Shown here: one piece after another, positions 16,895-27,272 of the stretch
How the letters are laid out: the number at the start of each line of letters is the position of its first letter
How positions within the stretch are numbered: the stretch's first letter is position 1
Origin: Aureimonas sp. AU22
GTDB taxonomy: Bacteria; Pseudomonadota; Alphaproteobacteria; Rhizobiales; Rhizobiaceae
Assembly (NCBI RefSeq): GCF_001463745.1
Contig: NZ_BBWJ01000008.1
Location: forward strand, 1 to 63,329
Length of the DNA: 63,329 nucleotides
Reading direction: 5' to 3'
Notes under the pieces: model-generated
Databases searched by the model: none
What the model was told of the DNA's origin: nothing
The model's input: only the letters and a program-made list of their open reading frames with translations
Translations under genes and position numbers: made by a program

Positions 16895-18724
16895 TTATCC
16901 GTCCGCTAGCGGACGGGTCGCGGCCTCGAGCCAGACCCGCACCTCGCCATCGAGACGCGGCGCGATCGCCGCGCGCACATCGGCATGATAGGCGTCGAGC
17001 CACGCCCGTTCCCCGGCATCGAGATGTTCGGTCGCGATCATCCGCCGATCGATCGGCGCGAAGGTCAGGGTCTCGAAGCTGTGGGTGTCGAGATCGCCGC
17101 CCGCGATCCGCTCCGGCTTCGAGACCAGGATCAGGTTCTCGATGCGGATGCCGAACGCCCCCTCGCGATAGTAGCCGGGCTCGTTGGAGACGATCATCCC
17201 CGCCTCCAGAACGGCCATGCCGCGCCGCGAGATCGACTGCGGCCCTTCATGGACGGCGAGGTAGGATCCGATCCCATGGCCCGTGCCATGGGCGTAGTCG
17301 CAACCGGCCTGCCAGAGCGCGACGCGCGCCAGGGGGTCGAGATCGATGCCGCGCGTTCCGACGGGAAAGCGGGCGCGGCTGATCGCGATCATGCCCTTCA
17401 GAACCAGCGTGAACTTGCGCCGCGCCTCGTCCGCCACGCGCCCGATCGCCACCGTGCGCGTGATGTCGGTGGTGCCGTCGAGATACTGCGCACCGGAATC
17501 GATCAGGAACACCTCGCCCTCGCCGAGCACGCGGTTGGACTGACGGTTCACCCGGTAGTGCGGCAGGGCGGCGTTGGGACCGGCGGCGGAGATCGTGTCG
17601 AAGGACAGGTCGCGCAGCGGCTGCCCGTCGGCCTCGCCGAAGCGTGCGCGGAACCGCTCCAGCGCCTCGGCCGCGCCGATCTCGTCCACCGTTCCGGGCG
17701 CCTGGGCATCGAGCCAGGCGAGGAAGGCCGAGACCGCCGCCCCGTCGCGCAGGTGCGCCCGGCGCGAGCCCTCGATCTCCACGGCGTTCTTGCGCGCACG
17801 GGGGAGGCGAGCCGGATCGGCACCTGCGACCACGGTGCCCCCGGCCCCTTCCACCACCTCGCGCAGGCGGTCGGCGGCCAGCGCGGGGTCGAGCATGATG
17901 CGCCTCTCGGCCGCGAAAGCTGCCAGCGAGCGCTCCAGCGTCTCGGGTGCGGCGATGTCGGCAAGGTCGCCGAGCGCCCGAGCCACGTCGTTCCCGAGCT
18001 TCTCCGCGTCGATGAAGAGGGTCGGCCGTCCCTCGCGCGGGATCAGCGCGAAGGAGAGCGGCAGCGGCGTGTGCGGCACGTCCGAGCCGCGGATGTTGAA
18101 GGTCCAGGCGACGGAGGACGGATCGGTGAGCACCGTGGCGTCCGCGTTCGCCTTGGCCAGCGCTTCGCCGATCTCGCCGAGCTTTTCCGCGCTCGAGCGC
18201 CCGGCATGTTCGATCGGGTGGACGGCGACCGCGCCCTTCGGCGGCAGCGGCCTGTCCTGCCACACGCGGTCGAGCGGATTGTGCGCCAGAGGGACGAGTT
18301 CGCCCCCGGCCTCCGCCATGGCCGCGCGGAGCATGGCGACCTCGCCCACCGTGTGCAGCCAGGGGTCGATCCCGATACGCAGGGTCTTGGCATGCTCGCG
18401 CAGGTAGGTGCCGAGCGGCGTATCGACCGAGCTTTCGATGGCGAACACGGAAGCGTCCACCTGTGCGCGCACCTGCACGGTGTAGCGACCGTCGACGAAG
18501 ATCGCGGCCGTCTCCGGCAGGACCAGCGCGGTGCCGGCCGATCCGGTGAAGCCGGTGAGCCAGCGCAGGCGATCGGCGGCGGCGGGGATGTACTCGCCCT
18601 GATGCTCGTCGGCCCGCGGCACCACGAACCCGTCGATCCCCATCTCCTTCAGGCTGGCGCGCAACCACGCCGCGCGCGACGCGCTCTGGCTGGAATCCGA
18701 CGCTTCGTCGAAGTTCTGGAACAT
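16895..18724 (-). CDS. pepP: Xaa-Pro aminopeptidase (M24B)
   Basis: Removes N-terminal residues preceding proline. The 609 residues follow the long, three-part aminopeptidase P layout: two creatinase-like N-terminal domains (FTGSAGTALVLPETAAIFVDGRY; FNIRGSDVPHTPLPLSFA) and a pita-bread catalytic domain. Metal ligands are visible in DSGAQYLDGTTDITRT (two Asp), HGTGHGIGSYLAVHEG (His) and SNEPGYYREGAFGIRIEN (two Glu). It is monocistronic and convergent with the BA14K genes. The symbol is by family only; substrate range is not testable here. Confidence 0.92.
   Translation of the reverse strand: MFQNFDEASDSSQSASRAAWLRASLKEMGIDGFVVPRADEHQGEYIPAAADRLRWLTGFTGSAGTALVLPETAAIFVDGRYTVQVRAQVDASVFAIESSVDTPLGTYLREHAKTLRIGIDPWLHTVGEVAMLRAAMAEAGGELVPLAHNPLDRVWQDRPLPPKGAVAVHPIEHAGRSSAEKLGEIGEALAKANADATVLTDPSSVAWTFNIRGSDVPHTPLPLSFALIPREGRPTLFIDAEKLGNDVARALGDLADIAAPETLERSLAAFAAERRIMLDPALAADRLREVVEGAGGTVVAGADPARLPRARKNAVEIEGSRRAHLRDGAAVSAFLAWLDAQAPGTVDEIGAAEALERFRARFGEADGQPLRDLSFDTISAAGPNAALPHYRVNRQSNRVLGEGEVFLIDSGAQYLDGTTDITRTVAIGRVADEARRKFTLVLKGMIAISRARFPVGTRGIDLDPLARVALWQAGCDYAHGTGHGIGSYLAVHEGPQSISRRGMAVLEAGMIVSNEPGYYREGAFGIRIENLILVSKPERIAGGDLDTHSFETLTFAPIDRRMIATEHLDAGERAWLDAYHADVRAAIAPRLDGEVRVWLEAATRPLADG
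16899..16916. terminator. Convergent-end hairpin
   Basis: CCGTCCGC-TA-GCGGACGG is a perfect palindrome between the end of the second BA14K gene and the end of pepP (it covers the last pepP codons). It may stop transcription from either side. No T-run is seen on either strand. Confidence 0.4.
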
Positions 18725-18872
18725 GGGAGCGGTCCTCGTTTGCCTTGTCGCGTTCCTGTGTTTCAGTCTCCGGCGACGATCTCAAGACCCGATCGAATGC
18801 GGAGGGGATCGCGTCCCGGCCGAGCGGCTGACCGCTTGATCGGACGCCGGATCGGCAGTAGATATCGCTGAG

Positions 18873-18892
18873 TGACGTTTACGCAAACGTCA
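18873..18892. promoter_or_regulatory. Palindromic operator before the beta-oxidation genes
   Basis: TGACGTTT-ACGC-AAACGTCA is a perfect eight-base inverted repeat with a four-base centre, 25 bases before the acyl-CoA dehydrogenase start codon. From memory it resembles operators of LiuR-type MerR regulators that control fatty-acid and branched-chain amino-acid degradation in proteobacteria. The regulator is not in this window. Confidence 0.6.
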
Positions 18893-18917
18893 AAGCTTGA
18901 CGCTGGGAGTTCTCGTC

Positions 18918-20714
18918 ATGCCGGTCTATCAGGCCCCCGTCGCCGACACGCTTTTCGTCCTCAACGACCTTCTCGGTTGGGAGCGACACGGCAACCTGCC
19001 GGGCTTCTCGGACGCGACACCGGACGTCGTGGAGGCCATCCTCGGCGAGGCCGGCAAGTTCGCGACCGACATCTTCCTGCCGCTGAACCAAGTGGGCGAC
19101 CAGGAGGGTTGCCACCGCGCCGCCGACGCGTCGGTGACGACGCCGAAGGGCTTCAAGGCAGCGTACGACCAGTTCCGCGAGGCGGGCTGGGGCGGACTGT
19201 CGGCGAGCCCCGAATACGGCGGCCAGGGCCTGCCGCACACGCTGGCGGCCGCCGTCAACGAGTTCCTATCCTCGGCCAACATGGCCTTCGCCATGTATCC
19301 CGGCCTGACGCGCGGCGCGATCGCGGCGATCGAGAGCCACGGGTCCGACGAGCAGAAGGCACTCTATCTGCCGAAGATGGTGGACGGCATCTGGACCGGC
19401 ACCATGAACCTCACCGAGCCGCATGCGGGCACCGATCTCGGCCTCCTGCGCACTCGCGCCGTGCCGGCGGAGGACGGAACCTACAAGATCTCCGGCCAGA
19501 AGATCTTCATCTCGGCCGGCGAGCACGACCTCTCCGAGAACATCGTCCACCTCGTGCTCGCCCGCATCGAGGGCGCGCCGGAAGGCGTGAAGGGCATCTC
19601 GCTCTTCATCGTGCCGAAGTTCCTGCCCGACGAGGCCGGCAACCCCGGCGCGCGCAACGGCGTCTCCTGCGGCTCGCTCGAAGAGAAGATGGGCATCCAC
19701 GGCAACGCCACCTGTGTCATGAACTACGACGGGGCGACGGGCTGGCTGGTCGGCGAAGCGCACAAGGGCCTGCGCGCGATGTTCACGATGATGAACGAGG
19801 CGCGGCTCGGCGTCGGCGTGCAGGGGCTCGCGATCTCCGAGATCGCCTATCAGAACGCCGTCGCCTATGCCCGCGACCGCCTGCAGGGCCGCGCGCTCGC
19901 CGGCTCCAAGCATGGCGAGAAGGCCGCCGACCCGATCATCGTCCACCCCGACGTCAGACGCATGCTGATGTCGATCCGCGCCGTCAACGAGGCGGGCCGC
20001 GCGCTGATCCTCTGGACGGCGCTCCGGGGCGACCTCGCGCACCGCGCCGAGGACGCCAAGGTGCGCGAGGCGTCGGACGACTGGATGGGCCTCCTGACCC
20101 CCGTCATCAAGGGCGTCCTCACCGACAAGGGCTTCGAGAACGCCGTGATGGCCCAGCAGGTCTACGGCGGCCATGGGTATGTGCGCGAATGGGGCATGGA
20201 GCAGTTCGTGCGCGACGCGCGCATCGCCCAGATCTACGAGGGCGCCAACGGCATACAGGCGCTCGACCTCGTCGGCCGCAAGCTCGCGCTGAACGGCGGC
20301 CGGGCGATCCAGGCCTTCTTCAAGGAGGTGGGCGCCTTCTGCGAAGAGCACCGCGCCAACGCCGAGATGGCGCCCTACACCAAGTCGCTGAAGAAGGGCC
20401 TCAACGACCTCCAGTCCGCCACGATGTGGCTGATGACCAACGCCATGGCCAAGCCCGACAACGCCGGCGCCGCCTCCACCGACTACATGCACCTCTTCGG
20501 CCTCGTGGCGCTCGGCTACATGTGGGGCCGCATGGCGCACACCGCGCAGGAGAAGCTTGCGGCCGGGGCGGGTGACGAGGCACCCTTCCTCCAGAACAAG
20601 CTCGTCACCGCGCGCTTCTTCATGGACCGGCTGATGCCCGAGACCGCGGTGCATCTCGTCCGTATCTCGACGGGCGCCGATTCGATGATGGCGCTCGACG
20701 CCGACGCCTTCTGA
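18918..20714 (+). CDS. Acyl-CoA dehydrogenase, long (DmdC-like) type
   Basis: FAD enzyme introducing the alpha-beta double bond in an acyl-CoA. The 598 residues exceed the usual 380-residue class and match the long group with an extra C-terminal domain, which includes 3-methylmercaptopropionyl-CoA dehydrogenases; the N-terminus MPVYQAPVADTLFVLNDLLG is typical of that group. Motifs: MNLTEPHAGTDLG, ISAGEHDLSENIVHLVLAR, YGGHGYVREWGMEQFVRDA and IYEGANGIQALDLVGRK, the region of the catalytic Glu. Start ATG at 18918 is preceded by GGGAG. Substrate chain length is not determined. A thiolase gene follows after 41 bases. Confidence 0.88.
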   Translation: MPVYQAPVADTLFVLNDLLGWERHGNLPGFSDATPDVVEAILGEAGKFATDIFLPLNQVGDQEGCHRAADASVTTPKGFKAAYDQFREAGWGGLSASPEYGGQGLPHTLAAAVNEFLSSANMAFAMYPGLTRGAIAAIESHGSDEQKALYLPKMVDGIWTGTMNLTEPHAGTDLGLLRTRAVPAEDGTYKISGQKIFISAGEHDLSENIVHLVLARIEGAPEGVKGISLFIVPKFLPDEAGNPGARNGVSCGSLEEKMGIHGNATCVMNYDGATGWLVGEAHKGLRAMFTMMNEARLGVGVQGLAISEIAYQNAVAYARDRLQGRALAGSKHGEKAADPIIVHPDVRRMLMSIRAVNEAGRALILWTALRGDLAHRAEDAKVREASDDWMGLLTPVIKGVLTDKGFENAVMAQQVYGGHGYVREWGMEQFVRDARIAQIYEGANGIQALDLVGRKLALNGGRAIQAFFKEVGAFCEEHRANAEMAPYTKSLKKGLNDLQSATMWLMTNAMAKPDNAGAASTDYMHLFGLVALGYMWGRMAHTAQEKLAAGAGDEAPFLQNKLVTARFFMDRLMPETAVHLVRISTGADSMMALDADAF

Positions 20715-20755
20715 ACACGTCGTACGAACTGGCCGCACAGGAAAGATCCGATCCC

Positions 20756-21964
<1,209 letters not shown>

Positions 21965-21993
21965 TGCCCAGCGTCGCGCCGGCGATCGCGCGC

Positions 21994-22779
21994 TCAGGCG
22001 ACCAGGCTGCGGCTGGTGCGATGAGTGGCGCGGATCGACATGTCGATCTCCGGAAGCGCCTCGAAGGCGGGCTTGGCGAACCAGTAGCCCTGGAAGAGCG
22101 TGATGCCGGCGGCCTTCAGGATGGTGAACTCGTCCTCGGTCTCGACGCCCTCGGCCAGAACCTGGATGCCGAGTTCGCGCGCCGCGGTGGCGATCGTCGC
22201 CACGATGATCTGGCGCGGCCGGCTCACCTCGATGCCGCGGATGAGCTTCATGTCGAGCTTGATCAGGTCGGGCTGGAAGTCGGCCAGAAGCGTGAGCCCC
22301 GCATAGCCGGCGCCGAAGTCGTCGAGCGCCGTGATGAAGCCCTGGCGGCGGTATTCGGCGAGGATGTTGTGGAGGTGGCCGGTGTCGACGATCTCCTCGT
22401 TCTCGGTGAACTCGAACATCAGCGACTGCAGCGGGAAGTCGTGGCGCCGCGCCGCGATGAGCGTCGCGCGCAGGCAGGCCGCCGGCTCGTAGACGGCGTT
22501 GGGCAGGAAGTTGATCGACAGGCGCATGTTCTCGCCGCGCGGAAAGAGGCGGGCGGCGAGCTCCAGCGCCTTGACGCGGCAGGCCTGGTCGAAGCGGTAG
22601 CGCTGTTCGTCCGAGACCTGCGACAGGATCGCGTAGGCGCCCTCCCCCTTCAGTCCGCGGATCAGCGCCTCGTAGCCCCAGACGCGGCCGGCGGCGAGGT
22701 CGAAGATCGGCTGGAAGGCCATCGAGAAATCGAAGTCCAAGGGTTTGCCCGACCGGCACCCTTCGCAATCCGCCGCCAT
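21994..22779 (-). CDS. Stand-alone EAL-domain protein (c-di-GMP phosphodiesterase)
   Basis: 261 residues, almost all EAL domain, with a short N-terminal segment carrying CEGC (Cys 5 and 8). Expected residues are present: GYEALIRG (the EAL motif), the metal-binding Asn in SINFLPN, FEFTENEEI, ITALDDFGAGYAG, LIKLDMKLIRG, VLAEGVETEDE and QGYWFAKP. It therefore looks catalytically competent and would hydrolyse c-di-GMP. No GGDEF or sensor domain is attached. It lies on the minus strand between thiolase and the beta-oxidation bifunctional gene. Confidence 0.88.
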   Translation of the reverse strand: MAADCEGCRSGKPLDFDFSMAFQPIFDLAAGRVWGYEALIRGLKGEGAYAILSQVSDEQRYRFDQACRVKALELAARLFPRGENMRLSINFLPNAVYEPAACLRATLIAARRHDFPLQSLMFEFTENEEIVDTGHLHNILAEYRRQGFITALDDFGAGYAGLTLLADFQPDLIKLDMKLIRGIEVSRPRQIIVATIATAARELGIQVLAEGVETEDEFTILKAAGITLFQGYWFAKPAFEALPEIDMSIRATHRTSRSLVA

Positions 22780-22923
22780 CGTCCCGGTCCCGCATCCTGT
22801 GTGTCGGGGTCGATTCTAGCCGCCAGGTCTTGGGAATCCCTGAAGACCAAGGGTTTTTGACAGCCTGTCTAAGGACTTTCGCCGCGTTCCATCGCAGCGG
22901 ATCGAGTGTTCGGGAGAAAACGC

Positions 22924-25125
22924 ATGGACCTTCGCAACTTCACCGTCGAGACCGACGCGGACGGGCTCGCCCTGGTCACCTGGGACATGCCGGACCGCTC
23001 GATGAACGTCTTCACCGAAGAGGTCTTGCGCGAGATCGAGACGCTGGTGGATGCCTTCGCAGCCGACGCTGCGGTCAAGGGCGTGGTGCTCGCCTCGGGC
23101 AAGCCCGGCTCGTTCACCGGCGGCGCCGACCTCAACATGCTCGGCGCGATGTTTGCGGCCTTCGACGCCAAGCGGAAGACCGACCCGGAGGGCGCCGTCG
23201 CAGAACTCTTCGAGCGCTGCGGCGAGATGGGCCGGATCTGGCGCAAGCTGGAAACGAGCGGAAAGCCCTATGTCTGCGCGATCAACGGCACCTGCATGGG
23301 CGGCGGCTTCGAGCTGGCGCTCGCCTGCCACGGGCGCGTCGCGGCCCAGAGCGCCAAGATGGGCCTGCCGGAGGTGAAGGTCGGCATCTTCCCCGGCGCC
23401 GGCGGCACGCAGCGCGTGCCGCGCCTCACAGATACGCAATCGGCGCTCCAGATGCTCCTGAAGGGTGAGACCCTGACGGCGGCCAAGGCCAAGGGCATGA
23501 AACTGATCGACGAGGTCGTCGCCGACGACCAGTTGATCGCCGCGGCGAAGGCCATGCTGAAGGCCGGCCTCAAGCCGGTGAAGGCGTGGGACGAGAAGGG
23601 CTTCAAGCTCCCATCGGGCCCGGTCTACTCGCCGGCCGGCGCGCAGGTCTGGCCCGCCGTCGCCTCGCTCTACCGCAAGGAGACCGCCGACAATTATCCG
23701 GGCGCCCGCGCCATCGTGAAATGCGTCTACGAGGGGCTGCTCGTTCCGATCGACACGGCGCTCCGGATCGAGCAGCGCTATTTCACGCAAGTCCTGCAGA
23801 CCACCGAAGCGGCGATGATGATCCGCTCGCTCTTCGTCTCCATGCAGGCGCTGAACAAGGGTGCCCGGCGCCCGGCCGGCGTGCCGGAGCAGGCAATCGG
23901 GAAGATCGGCGTGATCGGTGCCGGCTTCATGGGCGCCGGCATCGCCTACGTCGCGGCGAAGGCCGGGATCGAGGTGGTTCTGGTCGATCGCGACCAGGCG
24001 GCCGCCGACAAGGGCAAGGCGCATTCGGCTGATCTGATGGAGGGCCTCGTCAAGAAGGGCCGCGCCAAACCCGACGAGGCCGAGGCGCTCCTCGCGCGCA
24101 TCACGGCGACGCCCGACTACGCAGCGCTCGGCGACGCCGACCTCGTGATCGAGGCCGTGTTCGAGGACCGCGACGTGAAGGCCGAGGTGAGCCGCCGGGT
24201 CGCCGAAGTGCTCAAGGCCGACGCGATCTTCGCCTCCAACACCTCGACCCTGCCGATCACGAGCTTGGCACAAGCCTTCCCCGACGCCTCGCGCTTCATC
24301 GGCATCCACTTCTTCTCACCGGTCGACCGGATGATGCTGACCGAGGTGATCCTCGGCAAGGAGACGGGAGACCGCGCGCTCGCCGTCGCGCTCGATTTCG
24401 TGCGCGCCATCAAGAAGACGCCGATCGTCGTCAACGACACGCGCGGTTTCTTCGCCAACCGCTGCGTCCTCCGCTACATGACGGAAGCCTACGACATGTT
24501 GGTCGAGGGCGTGCCGCCGACGATGATCGAGAACGCGGCGAAGTTCGCCGGCATGCCGGTCGGCCCGCTGGCGCTCAACGACGAGACGGCGGTGGACCTC
24601 TCCCAGAAGATCATGAAGGCTGCGATTCGCGACATGGGCGAAGGCGCGATCGACCCGCGCCACCTCGCGCTCGTCAACGAGATGGTGGATGGCGAGGGCC
24701 GTCTCGGCCGCAAGGCGGGCAAGGGCTTCTACGACTATCCCCAGAAGCCCGCCAAGAAGCACCTGTGGCCGGGGTTGAAGGACAAGTTCCCGCAGCAGAA
24801 GGCGGACGCCGTCGACTTCGAGGAGTTGAAGCAGCGCTTCCTCGTGACCATGGCGCTGGAGGCGGCGCGCACGGTCGAGGAAGGCGTCGTCACCGACCCG
24901 CGCGAGGCCGATGTCGGCTCGATCCTCGGTTTCGGCTTCGCGCCCTATACCGGGGGCACGCTTTCCTACATCGACGGGATGGGCACGAAGGCCTTCGTGG
25001 CGCTCTGCGAAAAACTCGCATCGAAATACGGCGAGCGCTTCCGGCCGACCCCGCTCCTCAAGGAGATGGCGGAGCGCGGTGAGAATTTCTACGGGCGCTT
25101 CGCGCCAGCCAAGGCCGCCGCCTGA
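22924..25125 (+). CDS. fadJ: Enoyl-CoA hydratase / 3-hydroxyacyl-CoA dehydrogenase, bifunctional
   Basis: 733 residues. The N-terminal crotonase domain (about 1-195) has the oxyanion and catalytic region CAINGTCMGGGFELALACHG and KVGIFPGAGGTQRVPR. The NAD-binding dehydrogenase domain begins about 325 with IGKIGVIGAGFMGAGIAYVA, followed by GIHFFSPVDRMMLTEVI and the C-terminal helical domain (RGFFANRCVLRYMTEA, GRKAGKGFYDYP). It carries out the hydration and dehydrogenation steps of beta-oxidation. Start at 22924 has GGGAG upstream; an in-frame GTG at 22906 lies 18 bases before. The FadB versus FadJ assignment is by general resemblance. Confidence 0.9.
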   Translation: MDLRNFTVETDADGLALVTWDMPDRSMNVFTEEVLREIETLVDAFAADAAVKGVVLASGKPGSFTGGADLNMLGAMFAAFDAKRKTDPEGAVAELFERCGEMGRIWRKLETSGKPYVCAINGTCMGGGFELALACHGRVAAQSAKMGLPEVKVGIFPGAGGTQRVPRLTDTQSALQMLLKGETLTAAKAKGMKLIDEVVADDQLIAAAKAMLKAGLKPVKAWDEKGFKLPSGPVYSPAGAQVWPAVASLYRKETADNYPGARAIVKCVYEGLLVPIDTALRIEQRYFTQVLQTTEAAMMIRSLFVSMQALNKGARRPAGVPEQAIGKIGVIGAGFMGAGIAYVAAKAGIEVVLVDRDQAAADKGKAHSADLMEGLVKKGRAKPDEAEALLARITATPDYAALGDADLVIEAVFEDRDVKAEVSRRVAEVLKADAIFASNTSTLPITSLAQAFPDASRFIGIHFFSPVDRMMLTEVILGKETGDRALAVALDFVRAIKKTPIVVNDTRGFFANRCVLRYMTEAYDMLVEGVPPTMIENAAKFAGMPVGPLALNDETAVDLSQKIMKAAIRDMGEGAIDPRHLALVNEMVDGEGRLGRKAGKGFYDYPQKPAKKHLWPGLKDKFPQQKADAVDFEELKQRFLVTMALEAARTVEEGVVTDPREADVGSILGFGFAPYTGGTLSYIDGMGTKAFVALCEKLASKYGERFRPTPLLKEMAERGENFYGRFAPAKAAA

Positions 25126-25150
25126 ACGAACGGGAGGCGCGCCGGGTGCA

Positions 25151-26179
25151 TCACCCCGCGCGCTTCTCGCGCGACAGCGAGCGGCCGATCGTGTCGGCGA
25201 CACGCGCGCCGCGTTCGCCGAGCGGCTTGTCCGGCACGTCGGTCGTGTCCATCGCGGTCTGATGCTCCATCTCGGCGTTCACCTCGGCACCGACGATGAA
25301 GATGATGGACGAGATCCAGACCCACATCATGAAGCCGATGACCGCGCCCAGGGAACCGTAGGTCACGCTGTAGTTGGCAAAGGAGCGCAGGTACCAGGAA
25401 AAGCCGATGGAAGCGGCCAGCCAGATGCTTGCGGTCAGGATGGCGCCGAACAGGACCCACGTCCAGCGCGCCCGGTTGCGGCTCGGCCCGTAGCGATAGA
25501 CCATGCTGATGGCACCGACGATCAGCAAGAAGACCACCGGCCAGCGCGCGGCGGCGATCAGCCCGTCGGTGTAGCTCTGGGCCCCTACGATCGCCATGAC
25601 GGCCGGCACCACGCCGACCGAGACGAACAGGATGGTGGCGATGAAGAAGGCGCCGATCGTGAAGCAGAAGGCGACGGCGTTGAGCTTCAGGAACGAGCGC
25701 TGCTCGTGCTCGCCGTAGGCGACGTTCATCGCCTCGAACAGCGTCTTGATGCCGTTGTTGGCGCTCCAGAGCGAAAACAGGAGGCTGGTCACGAAGCTTG
25801 CCGACAGCGAGGCGGGATCACGCGAGACGAGATATTCGAGCTGCGTCGTCAGGATGTCGGTCCCCGCCTGCGGCAGGAAGCGTCCGACGAAGGCGATGTG
25901 GTCGGCGATCGTGGTCGGGTTGGCGACGATGCCGTAGAAGGAGACGAAGACAGCGAAGGCCGGAAACAGGGCCAGCAGGAGATAGAAGGTGGCGCCGGCC
26001 GCGATCAGCATCACGCGGTCCTCGAAGAACGAATAGTAGAGCCGCCAGATGATGTCCTTCCAGCCGCGCCAGGGAATGCCGAGCGGTCCCGTCGCGTCGC
26101 GCCCGCGCCCGGGCTCGCTGGCGCGCATGCGGGTTTCCTCGGTGGTGTTGGGCGCGAAGCGGAAGCCGGTCGTACTCAT
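25151..26179 (-). CDS. YihY/BrkB-family inner membrane protein
   Basis: 342 residues with about six membrane spans (AAGATFYLLLALFPAFAVFV, ASFVTSLLFSLWSANNG, FCFTIGAFFIATILFVSVGV, PVVFLLIVGAISMVY, VLFGAILTASIWLAASIGF, LGAVIGFMMWVWISSIIFI). The family was once called ribonuclease BN by mistake; its true activity is unknown, possibly transport. Start at 26179, with AGGA eight bases upstream, is preferred to longer in-frame starts because upstream residues lack family character. Convergent with the fadJ-like gene. Confidence 0.88.
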   Translation of the reverse strand: MSTTGFRFAPNTTEETRMRASEPGRGRDATGPLGIPWRGWKDIIWRLYYSFFEDRVMLIAAGATFYLLLALFPAFAVFVSFYGIVANPTTIADHIAFVGRFLPQAGTDILTTQLEYLVSRDPASLSASFVTSLLFSLWSANNGIKTLFEAMNVAYGEHEQRSFLKLNAVAFCFTIGAFFIATILFVSVGVVPAVMAIVGAQSYTDGLIAAARWPVVFLLIVGAISMVYRYGPSRNRARWTWVLFGAILTASIWLAASIGFSWYLRSFANYSVTYGSLGAVIGFMMWVWISSIIFIVGAEVNAEMEHQTAMDTTDVPDKPLGERGARVADTIGRSLSREKRAG

Positions 26180-26438
26180 CCCTATCCTTCCACGCGCTTG
26201 AACCCTTCCAACCAACCCGAGGGCACCAGCAAGGGCGCGGCGGAGCGATCGCCACAAACCCCCCAAGAAATGCCGCATTCGCCTCCGGGGTTCCCGGCCA
26301 TCGAGGAAAGATCGCAGGCCGGGGCATCGCACGGGATCGTCTCAAACCCGTGGAAAACACTGGATTTCAGCGGTCGTACGCGCGAATCGGCGCACGAATT
26401 ATCGACAGGACCGGAGTCACATCTTAGACAGAATGTGT

Positions 26439-26456
26439 CGAGGACTATATTCCTCG
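26439..26456. promoter_or_regulatory. Inverted repeat over the -10 box of the S24 regulator gene
   Basis: CGAGGA-CTATAT-TCCTCG is a perfect six-base inverted repeat whose centre contains TATATT (26446-26451), a likely -10 box. It lies about 50 bases before the S24 regulator start. A protein bound here would block RNA polymerase, which suggests autoregulation. It lies in a 328-base intergenic region shared with the divergent YihY gene; I see no other gene in it. Confidence 0.5.
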
Positions 26457-26507
26457 TCGAAGGGCGAGTTCCGCCGGCGCCGACGCGAGGCTTGAAAGGT
26501 TTGACGC

Positions 26508-27152
26508 ATGCTGTCGCATGACAGGATCTGGGCCGCGATCGACGGGCTCGCCGCCCGGCTGAAGATGTCGCCTTCGGGCCTTGCGCGGAAAGCGGGACTC
26601 GACCCGACGACGTTTAACAAGTCCAAGCGGATGGCGTCCGACGGGCGCCCGCGCTGGCCCTCGACGGAATCGATCGCCAAGGTGCTGGAAGCGACGGGCA
26701 CGAGTTCGGAGGCCTTCTTCGCCGAGCCGGAAGCCAGCCTGCGCTCGCTGCGCGCCGTCCCCCCGCCGCGCACCTCCGTGCCGCTCCTCGGCAGTGCGGA
26801 AGCCGGCGTCGGCGGTTACTTCGACGATGCAGGCTTCCCGGCCGGCCAAGGCTGGGAAGAGGTCGAGCTGCCCGGCGCGGACGATTCGCTCTATGCGCTC
26901 GAGGTCTCCGGCCAGTCCATGATGCCGCTGTACCGCGACGGCGACGTCGTGGTGGTCAAGCCCGGCGCGCCGGTCCGTCGGGGCGACCGGGTCGTGGTGC
27001 GCACCAAGGGCGGCGAGGTCATGGTCAAGGTGCTCCAGCGGCAGACGGCGCGAACGCTGGAACTCGCCTCCGTGAACCCGGAGTTCCCCGACCGCCAGTT
27101 TCCGCTGGCCGACATCGAATGGATCGCACGCATCCTCTGGGTCAGCCAGTAG
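26508..27152 (+). CDS. XRE/LexA-like regulator with S24 peptidase domain
   Basis: 214 residues. The N-terminal HTH (about 1-70) contains MSPSGLARKAGLDPTTFNKSKR. The C-terminal S24 domain has the Ser nucleophile in SGQSMMPLYRDGD (Ser137) and the Lys base in GGEVMVKVLQ (Lys174), with an Ala-Gly cleavage-like site at 99-100 (GSAEAGVGG). It has the build of a self-cleaving repressor of the CI/LexA kind. It is probably not LexA itself, whose HTH is of winged type. No prophage genes are nearby, so it is probably a chromosomal stress regulator. Confidence 0.85.
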   Translation: MLSHDRIWAAIDGLAARLKMSPSGLARKAGLDPTTFNKSKRMASDGRPRWPSTESIAKVLEATGTSSEAFFAEPEASLRSLRAVPPPRTSVPLLGSAEAGVGGYFDDAGFPAGQGWEEVELPGADDSLYALEVSGQSMMPLYRDGDVVVVKPGAPVRRGDRVVVRTKGGEVMVKVLQRQTARTLELASVNPEFPDRQFPLADIEWIARILWVSQ

Positions 27153-27193
27153 CCCCCCACCCGGCGTGCTCGTCATCCGACCGCGATCGGCGA

Positions 27194-27214
27194 CAGGGAT
27201 ACTCGTCATACCAG
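27194..27214. promoter_or_regulatory. GntR/FadR-type operator before apnO (imperfect copy)
   Basis: CAGGGAT-N7-ATACCAG matches the perfect repeat CTGGTAT-N7-ATACCAG at 31825-31845 in arm sequence (right arm identical, left arm five of seven) and in spacing. It lies 58 bases before the apnO start codon. Both copies are followed within five to seven bases by GAGTTCGCGTCTTC. This supports common control of the two gene groups. Confidence 0.65.
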
Positions 27215-27272
27215 TTGACGAGTTCGCGTCTTCGTGCGACGCCAGGGGAGTTCCAATTGCGAGGATTCCTCC

